From contig FONB01000001.1 of NCBI GenBank assembly GCA_900112785.1, positions 62,001 through 126,000 of the forward strand: DNA of 64,000 nt, given 5' to 3'. The DNA is from Phytobacter palmae. GTDB taxonomy: Bacteria > Pseudomonadota > Gammaproteobacteria > Enterobacterales > Enterobacteriaceae. A program made the translations under genes and the position numbers. Every line of letters starts with the position of its first letter. Position 1 is the stretch's first letter. Below are positions 41,346 through 54,725 of this stretch, in pieces. Below the pieces are notes generated by a model. That model had not been told where the DNA came from. It did no database searches and saw only the letters and a program-made list of their open reading frames with translations.

Positions 41346-42686
41346 ATGATTTATCGCGTTAAAAGTTGGCTAATGACCGCGCTGATTTTATTCAGCATGC
41401 AGGTCGGTGCGGCGAGTTTATCAGATATTCAGGTTTCCAATGGGGATAACCAGGCCCGTATCACATTCAGTTTTATGGGCGACCCGGAATATGCCTTTTC
41501 TCAGGAAGGGAAGCGTAGCGTTGCGCTGGATATCAAACAAACCGGTGTCATTCAGGGACTGCCGCTCCAGTTCAGCGGTAACAATTTGGTCAGAAGCATT
41601 CGTTCGGGCACGCCGAAAGATAGCCAGTCGTTACGTCTGGTGGTCGATTTAACGCAAAACGGTAAAACCCGGGCGGTGAAACAGCAAAGCGGCGCAGGAT
41701 ATACCGTGGTGTTTACTATTGATGCTGATGTGCCGCCACCGCCGCCACCGCCAAAAGTAGTGGCAAAACGCGTTGAGACGCCTGCCGTCACGCCACAACC
41801 AGTGCAGAGCCAAACCGGGCGTAATCCTTTTAGCGCCAGCAATGATCGCATTACCAGTGTAACCAGCAGCAATACGGCGGTTCGTCCTGCGGCGCAAGCG
41901 CGTGCGGCTTCCGGTGACAGTAAAGTCATTATTGCTATTGATGCCGGCCACGGCGGGCAGGATCCGGGCGCGATTGGACCGGGTGGCACCCAGGAGAAAA
42001 ACGTCACTATCTCCGTAGCGCGTAAACTGCGTACTTTGCTGAATGATGATCCCATGTTCAAAGCCGTAATGACGCGCGACGGCGATTACTTTATTTCGGT
42101 GATGGGGCGTTCGGATGTAGCACGTAAACAAAACGCAAACTTTCTGGTGTCGATACATGCGGATGCCGCACCGAATCGTGATGCCACTGGCGCCTCTGTC
42201 TGGGTGCTTTCTAACCGTCGCGCCAACAGTGAAATGGCGGGCTGGCTTGAGCAGCACGAGAAGCAGTCCGAGCTGTTGGGCGGAGCGGGCGATGTACTGG
42301 CGAACAGCCAGTCTGACCCCTACCTGAGTCAGGCGGTGCTGGATTTACAATTCGGCCATTCTCAGCGTGTCGGTTATGATGTCGCCAGTAGTATGATTAC
42401 TCAGCTGGCGCGTATTGGCGCGCTGCATAAGCGACATCCGGAACATGCAAGCCTTGGTGTACTTCGCTCGCCGGATATCCCGTCGGTGCTGGTTGAAACC
42501 GGGTTTATCAGTAACAACAGCGAAGAGCGTATGCTGGGCAGTGATGAGTACCAGCAGCAGCTTGCGGAAGCGATCTACACGGGGTTGCGCAATTATTTCC
42601 TTGCGCACCCTCTGCAGTCTGCGCCGCAGAGTGGTACCGGACAAATGGCTAACGCCGCAGCGCCCGCCAGCGGATTGCTTAATTAA
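41346..42686 (+). CDS. amiB: AmiB N-acetylmuramoyl-L-alanine amidase
   Basis: 446 residues. A Sec signal peptide (ends VGAAS), an N-terminal AMIN domain (~25-130) that targets the septum, a proline-rich linker with six Pro in a row (about residue 135), and an Amidase_3 zinc hydrolase domain ([16 protein letters not shown] with zinc His, later [10 protein letters not shown] with the catalytic Glu). It splits septal murein during daughter-cell separation, activated by EnvC. No LysM repeats are seen. The ATG at 41346 follows GGGATGACGGG. Confidence 0.96.
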   Translation: MIYRVKSWLMTALILFSMQVGAASLSDIQVSNGDNQARITFSFMGDPEYAFSQEGKRSVALDIKQTGVIQGLPLQFSGNNLVRSIRSGTPKDSQSLRLVVDLTQNGKTRAVKQQSGAGYTVVFTIDADVPPPPPPPKVVAKRVETPAVTPQPVQSQTGRNPFSASNDRITSVTSSNTAVRPAAQARAASGDSKVIIAIDAGHGGQDPGAIGPGGTQEKNVTISVARKLRTLLNDDPMFKAVMTRDGDYFISVMGRSDVARKQNANFLVSIHADAAPNRDATGASVWVLSNRRANSEMAGWLEQHEKQSELLGGAGDVLANSQSDPYLSQAVLDLQFGHSQRVGYDVASSMITQLARIGALHKRHPEHASLGVLRSPDIPSVLVETGFISNNSEERMLGSDEYQQQLAEAIYTGLRNYFLAHPLQSAPQSGTGQMANAAAPASGLLN

Positions 42687-42695
42687 GGAGACTTC

Positions 42696-44546
42696 ATGCC
42701 GATTCAGGTTTTGCCGCCACAGCTTGCGAACCAAATCGCCGCTGGCGAAGTGGTGGAACGCCCTGCGTCGGTGGTGAAGGAACTGGTGGAAAACAGCCTG
42801 GATGCGGGCGCGACCCGCATCGATATCGACATCGAACGCGGCGGAGCTAAGCTCATCCGCATTCGCGATAACGGCGGCGGCATTAAAAAAGATGAGCTGG
42901 CACTGGCGCTGGCTCGTCATGCCACCAGTAAAATCGCCTCGCTTGACGATCTTGAAGCCATTATCAGCCTGGGGTTTCGCGGAGAAGCGCTGGCCAGTAT
43001 CAGCTCTGTTTCGCGTTTGACGCTCACCTCGCGCACCGCCGAACAGCAGGAGGCCTGGCAGGCTTACGCGGAAGGCCGCGATATGGACGTGACGGTTAAA
43101 CCGGCCGCCCATCCCGTAGGCACCACGCTGGAAGTACTGGACCTCTTCTATAACACCCCTGCGCGGCGCAAATTCATGCGCACCGAAAAAACCGAATTTG
43201 GCCATATTGATGAAGTCGTACGACGCATCGCACTGGCGCGTTTTGATGTCACCATCAACCTGAGCCATAACGGTAAGATGATGCGCCAGTACCGTGCGGT
43301 GACCCAGAACGGGCAAAAAGAGCGTCGACTGGGGGCGATTTGCGGTACTGCATTTCTGGAGCAGGCGCTGGAAATCGAATGGCAGCATGGGGATCTGGCG
43401 TTACGTGGCTGGGTGGCTGAGCCCACGGCGACCACTTCCGCTTTTGCCGAAATTCAGTATTGCTACGTCAATGGCCGCATGATGCGCGATCGCCTGATTA
43501 ACCATGCGATTCGCCAGGCCTGTGAAGACAAGCTTGGGGCCGATCAGCAGCCTGCATTTGTACTCTATTTAGAGATAGACCCGCATCAGGTTGATGTGAA
43601 CGTACATCCGGCAAAACATGAGGTGCGTTTTCACCAGTCGCGGTTGGTCCATGACTTCATTTACCAGGGGGTGTTGAGCGTGCTGCAACAGCAGACCGCG
43701 ACCACATTACCGCTGGAAGACGAACCTGCGCCTCGCCCGATACCGGAAAACCGCATTGCCGCCGGGCGCAATCATTTCGCCGAACCGTCGGTGATGCGCG
43801 AACCCGCGCCGCGAACGTCTGTATCGTCAGGGGCTTCTTCGGCAGGTTCTTCGCGTGCGCCTTCGTGGCCAAACGCACAGCCGGGTTATCAGAAGCAGCA
43901 AGGCGCGCTATACCGGCAGTTACTGGAAACTCCGGCTACGGAGCGTAAAGCGGATGTCGTAAAAGAAACTACTCCGGTTCTGGACGCACACAGCCAGAGT
44001 TTTGGTCGGGTATTGACGGTAGTTGCGCCCGCTTTTGCGTTGCTTGAGCGCGGCGGCCAGGTAGCGTTACTGGCATTACCCGTGGCGGAACGGTGGTTGA
44101 GGCAGGCGCAATTGTCGCCGACCAGTGGCCCGGTGTGCGGACAGCCGCTGCTCATTCCCGTGCGTCTAAAAGTTTCGGCGCAAGAGAATGCTGCGTTAAA
44201 ACGCGCGCAGCCTGTCCTGGCCGAAATGGGTATCGAATTTGTGCCGGATGGTCAACATGTTACGATTCGCGCCGTGCCTTTACCCTTACGCCAACAAAAT
44301 TTACAAATCTTGATTCCTGAACTGATAGGCTACCTGGCGCAGCAGACAGAGATTGATGCGATGAATGTTTCCCACTGGCTGGCCCGTCATCTGGCGAGCG
44401 ACCACACCCAGTGGAATATGGCGCAGGCCATCAGCCTGCTTACCGACGTCGAGCGTCTTTGTCCGCATCTGGTTAAGACCCCACCAGATGGTTTGTTACA
44501 ACCTGTTGATTTATCTATGGCGATGAATGCCCTGAAACATGAGTGA
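42696..44546 (+). CDS. mutL: MutL mismatch repair protein
   Basis: 616 residues (E. coli 615). An N-terminal GHKL ATPase with [18 protein letters not shown] and [10 protein letters not shown]; a Pro/Ser-rich variable linker (~340-420, including [17 protein letters not shown]); and a C-terminal dimerisation domain. MutL links MutS to MutH and UvrD. AAGGAG lies 8 bp upstream of the ATG; the 3' end overlaps miaA by 8 bp. Confidence 0.97.
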   Translation: MPIQVLPPQLANQIAAGEVVERPASVVKELVENSLDAGATRIDIDIERGGAKLIRIRDNGGGIKKDELALALARHATSKIASLDDLEAIISLGFRGEALASISSVSRLTLTSRTAEQQEAWQAYAEGRDMDVTVKPAAHPVGTTLEVLDLFYNTPARRKFMRTEKTEFGHIDEVVRRIALARFDVTINLSHNGKMMRQYRAVTQNGQKERRLGAICGTAFLEQALEIEWQHGDLALRGWVAEPTATTSAFAEIQYCYVNGRMMRDRLINHAIRQACEDKLGADQQPAFVLYLEIDPHQVDVNVHPAKHEVRFHQSRLVHDFIYQGVLSVLQQQTATTLPLEDEPAPRPIPENRIAAGRNHFAEPSVMREPAPRTSVSSGASSAGSSRAPSWPNAQPGYQKQQGALYRQLLETPATERKADVVKETTPVLDAHSQSFGRVLTVVAPAFALLERGGQVALLALPVAERWLRQAQLSPTSGPVCGQPLLIPVRLKVSAQENAALKRAQPVLAEMGIEFVPDGQHVTIRAVPLPLRQQNLQILIPELIGYLAQQTEIDAMNVSHWLARHLASDHTQWNMAQAISLLTDVERLCPHLVKTPPDGLLQPVDLSMAMNALKHE

Positions 44547-45489
44547 TGTAAGCAAGGCTGGCCTGCCTAAGGCTATTTTTTTGATGGGGCCGACGGCCTC
44601 CGGCAAAACGGCGCTAGCCATTGAGTTACGTAAAGTTTTGCCAGTTGAGTTGATAAGCGTGGATTCAGCCCTTATCTATCAGGGGATGGACATCGGTACG
44701 GCGAAGCCGAATGCCGCTGAATTACGCGCCGCTCCGCACCGGTTGTTGGATATTCTCGACCCGGCGCAGGCGTACTCTGCGGCCGATTTTCGTCGCGATG
44801 CGCTGGCAGCAATGGCGGAGATTACCGCAGAAGGGCGCATTCCCCTGCTGGTAGGCGGCACAATGCTTTACTTTAAGGCGCTGCTGGAAGGGTTGTCCCC
44901 TTTGCCATCAGCGGACCCTGCGGTACGAGCAGAAATTGAAAGACAAGCAGCAGAGCGTGGATGGGACGCATTGCATCAGCAGTTACAGACCATTGATCCT
45001 GTAGCTGCAGCGCGAATCCATCCAAATGATCCGCAAAGGCTTTCCCGGGCACTGGAAGTTTTTTTCATTTCGGGTAAAACTTTAACAGATCTGACGCAAA
45101 CGTCTGGAGAGACTCTGCCGTATCAGGTGCATCAGTTCGCCATCGCCCCGGCGAGCCGTGAACTGCTCCATCAGCGAATTGAGCAGCGTTTTCACCAGAT
45201 GTTAGCTTCGGGTTTTGAAGCAGAAGTGCGGGCGCTTTTTGCTCGCGGAGATTTGCATACGGATATGCCTTCCATTCGTTGTGTGGGTTATCGCCAGATG
45301 TGGTCATATCTTGAAGGCGAAATATCCTACGACGAAATGGTTTACAGAGGTGTTTGCGCCACGAGGCAGTTAGCTAAGCGGCAAATAACCTGGTTGCGTG
45401 GCTGGGATGGCGTTCACTGGTTAGACAGTGAAAAGCCCCAGGAGTCATACAACGAAGTGTTACAGGTTATTGGTGCGATCGCGAATTGA
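44539..45489 (+). CDS. miaA: MiaA tRNA dimethylallyltransferase
   Basis: 316 residues. It adds a dimethylallyl group to A37 of tRNAs reading UNN codons. P-loop [10 protein letters not shown] (residues ~17-26), substrate motif [16 protein letters not shown], and the later [18 protein letters not shown]. It overlaps mutL by 8 bp and precedes hfq by 96 bp. In E. coli hfq has its own promoters inside and after miaA. Confidence 0.97.
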   Translation: MSDVSKAGLPKAIFLMGPTASGKTALAIELRKVLPVELISVDSALIYQGMDIGTAKPNAAELRAAPHRLLDILDPAQAYSAADFRRDALAAMAEITAEGRIPLLVGGTMLYFKALLEGLSPLPSADPAVRAEIERQAAERGWDALHQQLQTIDPVAAARIHPNDPQRLSRALEVFFISGKTLTDLTQTSGETLPYQVHQFAIAPASRELLHQRIEQRFHQMLASGFEAEVRALFARGDLHTDMPSIRCVGYRQMWSYLEGEISYDEMVYRGVCATRQLAKRQITWLRGWDGVHWLDSEKPQESYNEVLQVIGAIAN

Positions 45490-45573
45490 ATGTGTACAAT
45501 CAAGTTGTATCGTGCGCAAAATTTTACGCAGTTTTCAGAACTCCCGGGTTCTAAGTACAAAACAAGCATATAA

Positions 45574-45891
<318 letters not shown>

Positions 45892-45966
45892 GGTTGCTTG
45901 CTGTTTATCTACATCGGGGAGCCAGGGTTTCTGTGTTCCCCGCTGATCTTTTTTGAGGGTTTACGC

Positions 45967-47247
45967 TTGTTTGACCGTTATGACGCCGGTGAGCAGGCGG
46001 TACTGGTACACATCTATTTTTCGCAAGACAAAGATATGGAAGATCTCCAGGAGTTTGAATCCCTGGTCTCTTCCGCCGGTGTCGAAGCAATGCAGGTGAT
46101 TACCGGGAGCCGTAAAGCACCGCACCCCAAGTATTTTGTTGGTGAAGGTAAAGCCGTTGAGATTGCGGATGCCGTAAAAGCGACGGGCGCTTCCGTCGTG
46201 CTCTTTGATCATGCGCTGACCCCAGCCCAGGAACGTAACCTGGAGCGTTTATGTGAATGCCGCGTCATCGATCGCACGGGGCTGATATTAGACATTTTTG
46301 CCCAGCGTGCGCGTACCCATGAGGGTAAGTTGCAGGTTGAGCTGGCACAGTTGCGTCACCTGGCGACACGCCTGGTGCGTGGCTGGACCCACCTTGAAAG
46401 ACAGAAGGGCGGGATTGGTTTGCGTGGCCCGGGTGAAACCCAGCTCGAAACTGACCGCCGCCTTCTGCGTAATCGTATTACCCAGATCCTCTCGCGTCTC
46501 GAACGCGTTGAGAAGCAGCGTGAACAGGGACGTCGTTCCCGCACGAAAGCGGACATCCCAACGGTGTCGCTGGTGGGCTATACCAACGCCGGTAAATCCA
46601 CCCTGTTTAATCAAATAACCGAGGCTCAGGTGTATGCCGCGGATCAGCTGTTTGCGACGCTCGATCCGACGCTACGCCGTATTGACGTCGCCGACGTAGG
46701 GGAAACCGTACTGGCGGATACCGTCGGTTTTATTCGCCATCTGCCGCACGATCTGGTGGCTGCGTTTAAAGCGACGTTGCAGGAAACCCGGCAGGCAACG
46801 CTGTTATTGCATGTCATTGACGCTGCGGATGTGCGTGTCGCGGAGAACATCGAAGCCGTGAATATTGTGCTTGAGGAGATCGATGCACATGAAATCCCGA
46901 CGCTGCTGGTGATGAACAAAATCGATATGCTGGATGATTTTGAACCGCGTATCGACCGTGATGATGAAAATAAACCGATTCGGGTGTGGCTTTCCGCCCA
47001 GACCGGAGTCGGCGTACCACTGTTATTCCAGGCTTTAACAGAGCGGCTGTCTGGCGAGGTTGCGCAGCATACGTTGCGTTTGCCGGCAAAAGAAGGTCGT
47101 CTGAGAAGCCGTTTTTATCAGCTTCAGGCCATCGAAAAAGAGTGGATGGAGGAAGACGGGAGTCTGGGTATACAGGTGCGTATGCCGATTGTGGACTGGC
47201 GTCGCCTCTGTAAACAAGAACCGGCACTGGAAGACTACGTCGTCTGA
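45967..47247 (+). CDS. hflX: HflX ribosome-associated GTPase
   Basis: 426 residues from a TTG at 45967, giving the E. coli start ([17 protein letters not shown]). N-terminal HflX domain with the glycine-rich [18 protein letters not shown], then a TRAFAC GTPase domain: G1 [10 protein letters not shown]3 DTVGF, G4 NKID. HflX splits stalled ribosomes under heat stress. The upstream 23 in-frame codons from 45898 are not conserved, so the TTG is preferred. Confidence 0.94.
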   Translation: MFDRYDAGEQAVLVHIYFSQDKDMEDLQEFESLVSSAGVEAMQVITGSRKAPHPKYFVGEGKAVEIADAVKATGASVVLFDHALTPAQERNLERLCECRVIDRTGLILDIFAQRARTHEGKLQVELAQLRHLATRLVRGWTHLERQKGGIGLRGPGETQLETDRRLLRNRITQILSRLERVEKQREQGRRSRTKADIPTVSLVGYTNAGKSTLFNQITEAQVYAADQLFATLDPTLRRIDVADVGETVLADTVGFIRHLPHDLVAAFKATLQETRQATLLLHVIDAADVRVAENIEAVNIVLEEIDAHEIPTLLVMNKIDMLDDFEPRIDRDDENKPIRVWLSAQTGVGVPLLFQALTERLSGEVAQHTLRLPAKEGRLRSRFYQLQAIEKEWMEEDGSLGIQVRMPIVDWRRLCKQEPALEDYVV

Positions 47248-47387
47248 CCGGTTGGCCAGAAGGATTTTCCCCTTTTGGGGTACCAAAAATGATTTGGGTT
47301 GCAGCGCGGCGGCAACTGAAGGCAGTCGACAAAGAGGCAGCCCAAAGCATGAAGGGTAAAACCGCATAACAAATATGGAGCACATAC

Positions 47388-48653
47388 ATGGCGTGGAATC
47401 AGCCCGGTAACAACGGACAAGACCGCGACCCGTGGGGAAGCAGCAAACCAGGCGGCAACTCTGAGGGAAATGGAAACAAAGGCGGTCGCGATCAGGGGCC
47501 ACCTGATCTGGATGATATCTTCCGTAAGCTGAGCAAAAAACTCGGCGGCCTGGGCGGTGGCAAAGGCACCGGTTCAGGTGGCGCAAGCCAACAACCTTCC
47601 GGCCCGCGTGGCCATGTTGGCGGCCGTATCGTCAGTATCGTTGCGGCTGCCGCCGTGATTATCTGGGCTGCCAGCGGGTTCTACACCATTAAAGAAGCGG
47701 AACGTGGCGTTGTAACCCGTTTCGGTAAATTCAGCCATCTGGTAGAGCCAGGTCTGAACTGGAAACCGACCTTTATTGATAACGTGACGGCGGTAAACGT
47801 CGAATCCGTTCGCGAACTGGCGGCATCCGGTGTCATGTTAACGTCCGATGAAAACGTCGTGCGTGTCGAAATGAACGTGCAGTACCGCGTAACCGATCCT
47901 GAACGTTACCTCTATAGCGTCACCAGCGCTGATGACAGCCTGCGCCAGGCGACGGACAGTGCCCTGCGTGGCGTTATTGGTAAATACAGCATGGACCGCA
48001 TTCTGACGGAAGGCCGTACTGTTATCCGTAGCGATACCCAGCGTGAACTGGAAGAGACCATCAGACCGTACAACATGGGCGTCACGCTACTGGACGTCAA
48101 CTTCCAGGCGGCACGTCCGCCAGAAGAGGTCAAATCCGCATTTGATGATGCGATTGCCGCGCGTGAAAACGAGCAGCAATTCATCCGTGAAGCGGAAGCG
48201 TATGCTAACGAAGTGCAGCCTCGTGCAAATGGTCAGGCGCAGCGTATCCTTGAAGAAGCGCGTGCGTATAAGACCCAAACCATTCTGGAAGCGCAGGGTG
48301 AAGTGGCTCGTTTTGCGAAGATCCTTCCTGAATATAAAGCCGCACCGGAAATCACCCGTGAGCGTCTCTATATCGAGACCATGGAAAAAGTGCTGAGCCA
48401 TACCCGTAAGGTGCTGGTAAACGATAAAGGTGGCAACCTGATGGTTCTGCCGCTTGATCAGATGCTGAAAGGTGGGAATGCACCTGCGGCAAAGAGCGAT
48501 AGCAGTGGCGCGAACAACCTCCTGCGCCTGCCGCCTGCGTCCTCTTCTGGTAACAGTGGTGCGAGCAATTCATCGTCCATCAGTCAGGGCGACATCATGG
48601 ACCAACGCCGCGCTAACGCGCAGCGTAACGACTATCAGCGTCAGGGGGAATAA
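47388..48653 (+). CDS. hflK: HflK, FtsH regulator
   Basis: 421 residues. A Gly/Asn-rich cytoplasmic N-terminus (WNQPGNNGQDRDPWGSS...), one membrane segment (~83-100, IVSIVAAAAVIIWAASGFY), then an SPFH/band-7 domain and a long coiled coil (REAEAYANEVQPRANGQAQR). With HflC it forms the large periplasmic cage around the FtsH protease. The ATG has GGAG 8 bp upstream; hflC follows after 2 bp. Confidence 0.97.
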   Translation: MAWNQPGNNGQDRDPWGSSKPGGNSEGNGNKGGRDQGPPDLDDIFRKLSKKLGGLGGGKGTGSGGASQQPSGPRGHVGGRIVSIVAAAAVIIWAASGFYTIKEAERGVVTRFGKFSHLVEPGLNWKPTFIDNVTAVNVESVRELAASGVMLTSDENVVRVEMNVQYRVTDPERYLYSVTSADDSLRQATDSALRGVIGKYSMDRILTEGRTVIRSDTQRELEETIRPYNMGVTLLDVNFQAARPPEEVKSAFDDAIAARENEQQFIREAEAYANEVQPRANGQAQRILEEARAYKTQTILEAQGEVARFAKILPEYKAAPEITRERLYIETMEKVLSHTRKVLVNDKGGNLMVLPLDQMLKGGNAPAAKSDSSGANNLLRLPPASSSGNSGASNSSSISQGDIMDQRRANAQRNDYQRQGE

Positions 48654-48655
48654 CG

Positions 48656-49660
48656 ATGCGTAAGTCAGTTATCGCGATTATCATTATCGCGCTGGTAGTG
48701 CTCTACACCTCTATTTTTGTCGTAAAAGAGGGTGAACGCGGGATCAAATTCCAGTTCAGCAGCGTAGTGCGAGACGGCGATAAAAAACCGGTAATTTATG
48801 AGCCGGGTCTGCATTTCAAAGTGCCTTTTATTCAGTCAGTTAAAATGATGGACGCGCGTATTCAGACGATGGATAACCAGGCCGATCGTTTCGTGACCAA
48901 AGAGAAGAAAGACCTGATTGTCGACTCGTACATCAAGTGGCGAATCAGCGATTTTAGCCGTTACTTCCTGGCGACAGGCGGCGGTGACGTCTCCCAGGCG
49001 GAAGTGCTGCTGAAACGTAAGTTCTCGGACCGTCTGCGTTCTGAAATTGGTCGCCTGGATGTGAAAGACATCGTGACCGACTCCCGTGGTCGCCTGACGC
49101 TGGAAGTGCGTGACGCGCTGAACTCCGGTTCCGCAGGTACGGAAGACGAAGTGGCCACGCCAGGAGCGGATAACGAGATCGCGAAAGCGGCGGAGCGCGT
49201 TCAGGCCGAAACCAACGGCAAGGTTCCGGCGGTGAACCCGAACAGTATGGCGGCGCTGGGTATTGAAGTTGTTGATGTGCGTATCAAGCAGATCAACCTG
49301 CCAACCGAGGTTTCGGAAGCGATCTTCAACCGTATGCGCGCTGAGCGTGAAGCGGTAGCCCGTCGCCATCGTTCGCAGGGTCAGGAAGAAGCTGAAAAAC
49401 TGCGCGCAGCGGCCGATTATGAAGTCACGAAGACACTGGCGGAGTCTGAGCGCCAGGGCCGTATTCTGCGTGGTGAAGGCGATGCCGAAGCGGCGAAACT
49501 GTTTGCTGACGCCTTTAGTCAGGATCCAGACTTCTACGCATTTATTCGTAGCCTGCGTGCTTACGAAAGCAGTTTCCAGAGCAACCAGGATGTGATGGTG
49601 CTCAGCCCGGATAGCGATTTCTTCCGTTACATGAAGACACCGACTTCCGCGACACGCTAA
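48656..49660 (+). CDS. hflC: HflC, FtsH regulator
   Basis: 334 residues, the partner of HflK. An N-terminal signal anchor (residues ~4-22, VIAIIIIALVVLYTSIFVV), SPFH domain, and a coiled-coil arm ending at LRAYESSFQSNQDVMVLSPDSDFFRYM. It forms heteromeric rings with HflK that control access of membrane proteins to FtsH. A terminator follows at 49686-49722. Confidence 0.97.
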   Translation: MRKSVIAIIIIALVVLYTSIFVVKEGERGIKFQFSSVVRDGDKKPVIYEPGLHFKVPFIQSVKMMDARIQTMDNQADRFVTKEKKDLIVDSYIKWRISDFSRYFLATGGGDVSQAEVLLKRKFSDRLRSEIGRLDVKDIVTDSRGRLTLEVRDALNSGSAGTEDEVATPGADNEIAKAAERVQAETNGKVPAVNPNSMAALGIEVVDVRIKQINLPTEVSEAIFNRMRAEREAVARRHRSQGQEEAEKLRAAADYEVTKTLAESERQGRILRGEGDAEAAKLFADAFSQDPDFYAFIRSLRAYESSFQSNQDVMVLSPDSDFFRYMKTPTSATR

Positions 49661-49684
49661 ACTGACCTCATCGGTTTTCGAAGT

Positions 49685-49722
49685 AAAAACCACCGGCCCA
49701 TCAGGGCGGTGGTTTTCTTTTT
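49685..49722 (+). terminator. hflC terminator
   Basis: AAAACCACCG / CGGTGGTTTT hairpin followed by CTTTTT. Confidence 0.88.
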
Positions 49723-49735
49723 ATAAGGATAAAAA

Positions 49736-49933
49736 ATGAACGCAACAATCTGGCTGGCACTGGCGCTCGTGCTGGTATTTGAAGGGCTCGGTCCGATGCT
49801 TTATCCCCGAGCCTGGCGGCGAATGATTGCCACGATGAGCACATTGCCAGATAACCTGTTGCGCCGCTTTGGAGGGGGTCTTGTGGTCGCCGGTATCGTT
49901 ATCTACTACATGTTGAGGAAAACGATTGGCTGA
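49736..49933 (+). CDS. yjeT: YjeT, small DUF2065 membrane protein
   Basis: 65 residues, as in E. coli. Two hydrophobic segments (IWLALALVLVFEGLGPML and GGGLVVAGIVIYYML) around a basic loop (PRAWRRMIATM). AAGGAT lies upstream of the ATG. It sits between hflC and purA as in E. coli. The function is not established. Confidence 0.92.
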   Translation: MNATIWLALALVLVFEGLGPMLYPRAWRRMIATMSTLPDNLLRRFGGGLVVAGIVIYYMLRKTIG

Positions 49934-50015
49934 TCAAAAAACGGTCGGATTTGCCTCATTTTGGGTACAAAAAGTGCTGTATATCTGAAAAAGCGATGGT
50001 AGAATCCATTTTTAA

Positions 50016-51335
<1,320 letters not shown>

Positions 51336-51487
51336 TGATCTCTGGGGCTTGCCTGGCAGGCCCCACTCTTCCTGCTTTTTTCCCCTTCAGTTCAAATAAA
51401 TTAGCGGCATCACTGTTGGCTGGTTTATCATCAATAGAGTCAATACCTGTAGGTATCTCACCTTTCTCCCTTTTTACTGAGGTAGAT

Positions 51488-51916
51488 GTGCAGTTAACAA
51501 GTTTTACGGATTACGGATTACGCGCGCTGATTTACATGGCTTCCTTGCCGGAAGGAAAGATGACCAGCATTACCGAAGTCACTGAAATTTATGGTGTGTC
51601 CCGTAATCATATGGTCAAAATAATCAATCAACTTAGTCGTGAAGGTTACGTTGCTGCCGTCAGAGGAAAAAACGGCGGGATACGCCTTGGTCGCGCGGCG
51701 AAAGATATCTGCATTGGCGATGTCGTGCGTGACCTGGAACCACTGGCACTGGTTAACTGCAGCAGTGAGTTTTGCCATATTACTTCCGCCTGCCGCCTTA
51801 AGCGGGCGCTTTCTAAGGCTGTGCAAAGTTTTCTCAAGGAGCTGGATAACTACACGCTGGCCGATTTGGTTGAAGAGAATCAACCGCTTTACAAATTACT
51901 GCTGGTGGAACAATAA
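51488..51916 (+). CDS. nsrR: NsrR nitric-oxide-sensing repressor
   Basis: 142 residues from a GTG at 51488 ([19 protein letters not shown] when initiated), the E. coli start. Rrf2-family winged helix ([21 protein letters not shown]) and the three cluster cysteines Cys91, Cys96 and Cys102 ([12 protein letters not shown]). It represses NO-detoxifying genes until NO damages its Fe-S cluster. It precedes rnr, from which an ERIC-like element separates it. GAGG is 5 bp upstream. Confidence 0.95.
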   Translation: MQLTSFTDYGLRALIYMASLPEGKMTSITEVTEIYGVSRNHMVKIINQLSREGYVAAVRGKNGGIRLGRAAKDICIGDVVRDLEPLALVNCSSEFCHITSACRLKRALSKAVQSFLKELDNYTLADLVEENQPLYKLLLVEQ

Positions 51917-51943
51917 AAGCCCTGACTATTTCACGGTACATCG

Positions 51944-52016
51944 CGGCGGCAACTGAGCGAATTTCCCCGACGCTTACATCAGTAAGTGACGGGGTGAGTG
52001 AAGCAAGCCAACTAAG
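51944..52016. repeat. Degenerate ERIC element between nsrR and rnr
   Basis: GCGGCGGCAACTGAGCGAAT, then the central palindrome CCCCGACGCTTAC-ATCA-GTAAGTGACGGGG (51967-51996), then GTGAGTGAAGCAAGCCAAC; this is the ERIC consensus in the opposite orientation to the one after groL, with several changes. Confidence 0.75.
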
Positions 52017-52071
52017 AGGTAGCGTAAAAGATGACGGGACTTTCACCAGAGATGACAACGGAGGAACCGCT

Positions 52072-54504
52072 ATGTCACACGATCCTTTCCAGGAACGCGA
52101 AGCTGAAAAATACACAAACCCCATCCCCAGCCGCGAATTTATCCTCGAACATTTAACAAAACGTGAAAAACCTGCCAGCCGTGAAGAACTGGCAATTGAA
52201 CTCAATATCGAAGGCGAAGAGCAAAACGAAGCACTGCGCCGCCGCCTGCGCGCCATGGAGCGCGACGGACAACTGGTCTTTACCCGCCGTCAGTGTTACG
52301 CCTTGCCAGAACGCCTTGATTTGCTTAAAGGAACGGTTATTGGTCACCGCGATGGCTACGGTTTCTTGCGCGTAGAAGGCCGCAAAGACGATCTGTACCT
52401 CTCCAGCGAACAGATGAAAATGTGTATCCACGGCGATCAGATTCTGGCTCAGCCTTTGGGTGCTGACCGTAAAGGTCGTCGTGAAGCGCGCGTCGTGCGC
52501 ATCCTGGTGCCAAAAACCAGCCAGATTGTCGGCCGCTACTTTACTGATGCGGGCGTCGGCTTTGTGGTGCCGGATGACAGCCGTCTGAGCTTCGACATCC
52601 TCATCCCACCAGAAGAGATTATGGGCGCACGCATGGGTTTTGTGGTGGTGGTTGAACTCACCCAGCGCCCGACCCGTCGCACTAAAGCCATCGGTAAAAT
52701 CGTCGAGGTGCTGGGCGATAACATGGGTACCGGCATGGCTGTCGATATGGCGCTGCGCACTCATGAAATCCCGTATGTCTGGCCGCCAGCGGTTGAAAAG
52801 CAGATCTCCGGCCTGAAAGAGCAGGTGCCGGAAGAGGCGAAAGCGGGTCGTGTTGATCTGCGTAACTTGCCGCTGGTCACCATCGACGGCGAAGACGCTC
52901 GCGACTTTGATGATGCTGTTTATTGTGAAAAAAAACGCGGCGGCGGCTGGCGTTTGTGGGTGGCCATCGCCGATGTGAGCTATTACGTCCGCCCTGGCAC
53001 ACCGCTGGATGACGAGGCGCGTAGTCGCGGTACATCGGTCTATTTCCCTTCTCAGGTAGTACCGATGCTACCGGAAGTGCTCTCTAATGGTCTCTGCTCG
53101 CTTAACCCGCAGGTTGACCGTCTGTGCATGGTCTGCGAAATGACCGTCTCGACAAAAGGGCGTCTGACTGGCTTTAAATTCTACGAAGCGGTGATGAGCT
53201 CTCATGCGCGTCTGACTTACACCAAAGTCTGGCATATGTTGCAGGGCGATCAGGAACTGCGCGAGCAGTACGCGCCGCTCGTGAAGCACATCGAAGAGTT
53301 ACACAACCTTTATAAAGCGCTCGATCAGGCTCGCGCCGAGCGCGGTGGCATCTCGTTTGAAAGTGAAGAAGCTAAATTTATCTTCAACGCCGAGCGTCGC
53401 ATTGAGCGTATCGAGCAGACGCAACGTAATGATGCGCACAAGCTCATCGAAGAGTGCATGATCCTGGCCAACATCGCCGCCGCACGCTTTGTGGAAAAGG
53501 CCAGCGAACCAGCGCTGTTCCGTATTCACGATAAGCCGAGCAACGATGCGATTACCGCATTCCGCTCGGTGCTGTCCGAACTGGGACTGGAGCTGCCTGG
53601 CGGTGGCAAACCAGAGCCGCGCGATTATGCTGAGCTGCTGGAGTCCATCGCCGATCGTCCCGATCATGAGATGCTGCAAACCATGCTGCTGCGATCAATG
53701 AAACAGGCGGTCTACGATCCGGAAAACCGTGGTCACTTCGGCCTGGCGCTGCAATCGTATGCACACTTTACCTCGCCGATCCGCCGTTATCCGGACCTGT
53801 CGCTGCACCGTGCTATCAAGTATTTGCTGGCAAAAGAGCAGGGCCATAAAGGTAATAGCACAGAGACCGGCGGTTGGCACTACTCTATGGAAGAGATGCT
53901 ACAACTGGGCCAGCACTGTTCGATGACCGAACGGCGTGCAGATGAAGCAACCCGAGAAGTCTCTGACTGGCTGAAGTGCGACTTTATGCAGGATCAGGTG
54001 GGTAACACCTTCTCCGGCGTGATCGCCAGTGTTACCGGTTTTGGTTTCTTTGTACGTCTGGATGACCTGTTTATCGATGGTCTGGTGCATGTCTCCACGC
54101 TGGATAACGACTACTATCGCTTCGACCAGGTCGGTCAGCGTTTGATTGGCGAATCAGGCGGTCAGACCTATCGTCTGGGCGACAAAGTGCAGGTTCGCGT
54201 GGAAGCGGTCAACATGGACGAGCGCAAGATCGACTTCTCGCTGATCTCCAGTGAACGCGGCCCGCGCAATGTCGGTAAAACCGCCCGTGAAAAGGCAAAA
54301 AAAGGCAGCGGTGCGAAACCGTCGGGTAAACGTCGTCAGACCGGTAAGAAAGTGAATTTCGAACCCGACAGCGCATTTCGTAAAGCGAAAGGCCCGGCGA
54401 AACCGAAGAAAGAAAAAAGCGTGAAAAAGCCCTCCGCGAAGACGCAAAAAATCGCTGCGGCGACCAAAGCAAAACGCGCCGCTAAAAAGAAAGCGGCTGA
54501 ATAA
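52072..54504 (+). CDS. rnr: RNase R
   Basis: 810 residues. A processive 3'-5' exoribonuclease able to unwind structured RNA, active in cold shock and trans-translation. Domains in order: N-terminal helix-turn-helix (~20-85), cold-shock domains, RNB catalytic domain with [13 protein letters not shown] (the Mg-binding Asp cluster, ~275-290), S1 domain ([28 protein letters not shown]), and a Lys-rich tail (from ~725). The ATG at 52072 follows GGAGGAACC. Confidence 0.97.
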   Translation: MSHDPFQEREAEKYTNPIPSREFILEHLTKREKPASREELAIELNIEGEEQNEALRRRLRAMERDGQLVFTRRQCYALPERLDLLKGTVIGHRDGYGFLRVEGRKDDLYLSSEQMKMCIHGDQILAQPLGADRKGRREARVVRILVPKTSQIVGRYFTDAGVGFVVPDDSRLSFDILIPPEEIMGARMGFVVVVELTQRPTRRTKAIGKIVEVLGDNMGTGMAVDMALRTHEIPYVWPPAVEKQISGLKEQVPEEAKAGRVDLRNLPLVTIDGEDARDFDDAVYCEKKRGGGWRLWVAIADVSYYVRPGTPLDDEARSRGTSVYFPSQVVPMLPEVLSNGLCSLNPQVDRLCMVCEMTVSTKGRLTGFKFYEAVMSSHARLTYTKVWHMLQGDQELREQYAPLVKHIEELHNLYKALDQARAERGGISFESEEAKFIFNAERRIERIEQTQRNDAHKLIEECMILANIAAARFVEKASEPALFRIHDKPSNDAITAFRSVLSELGLELPGGGKPEPRDYAELLESIADRPDHEMLQTMLLRSMKQAVYDPENRGHFGLALQSYAHFTSPIRRYPDLSLHRAIKYLLAKEQGHKGNSTETGGWHYSMEEMLQLGQHCSMTERRADEATREVSDWLKCDFMQDQVGNTFSGVIASVTGFGFFVRLDDLFIDGLVHVSTLDNDYYRFDQVGQRLIGESGGQTYRLGDKVQVRVEAVNMDERKIDFSLISSERGPRNVGKTAREKAKKGSGAKPSGKRRQTGKKVNFEPDSAFRKAKGPAKPKKEKSVKKPSAKTQKIAAATKAKRAAKKKAAE

Positions 54505-54524
54505 GCTGCCATGAAATACCGTCT

Positions 54525-54560
54525 AATAACCCCTCTCAATCCAGAGGGGTTATTCTTTTT
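54525..54560 (+). terminator. rnr terminator
   Basis: AATAACCCCTCT / AGAGGGGTTATT with loop CAATCC, followed by CTTTTTT. It separates rnr from the sulfonate cluster, so that cluster needs its own promoter; TATAGT at about 54679 is a possible -10 in the AT-rich 54561-54725 gap. Confidence 0.9.
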
Positions 54561-54725
54561 TAACGTAATATATTCCCGCTTGTAATAGAAGTTGTCTTCC
54601 GGACGGTTATTTCTCTGACTTAGCTAAATAATGAAAATCGATATTTATTATTGGTGATTAGCGCTCAGAATCTGATGTGTATAGTGACTCCCATCTGTTA
54701 TTCGCTTATTTAGCAAGGAGTCGTT

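Noticed and set aside
42345..43388. Antisense frame of 347 codons opposite the amiB end and mutL
   Set aside because: Shadow of two well-supported genes, with arginine/histidine-rich composition typical of reversed coding sequence.
45898..45966. Earlier hflX start adding 23 residues
   Set aside because: The added residues are not in E. coli HflX; the TTG at 45967 gives the known protein length.
47297..47330. GCGGCGGCAACTGA before hflK, also seen in the degenerate ERIC at 51.9 kb
   Set aside because: Only about 15 bp match and no central palindrome follows, so a truncated ERIC cannot be claimed.
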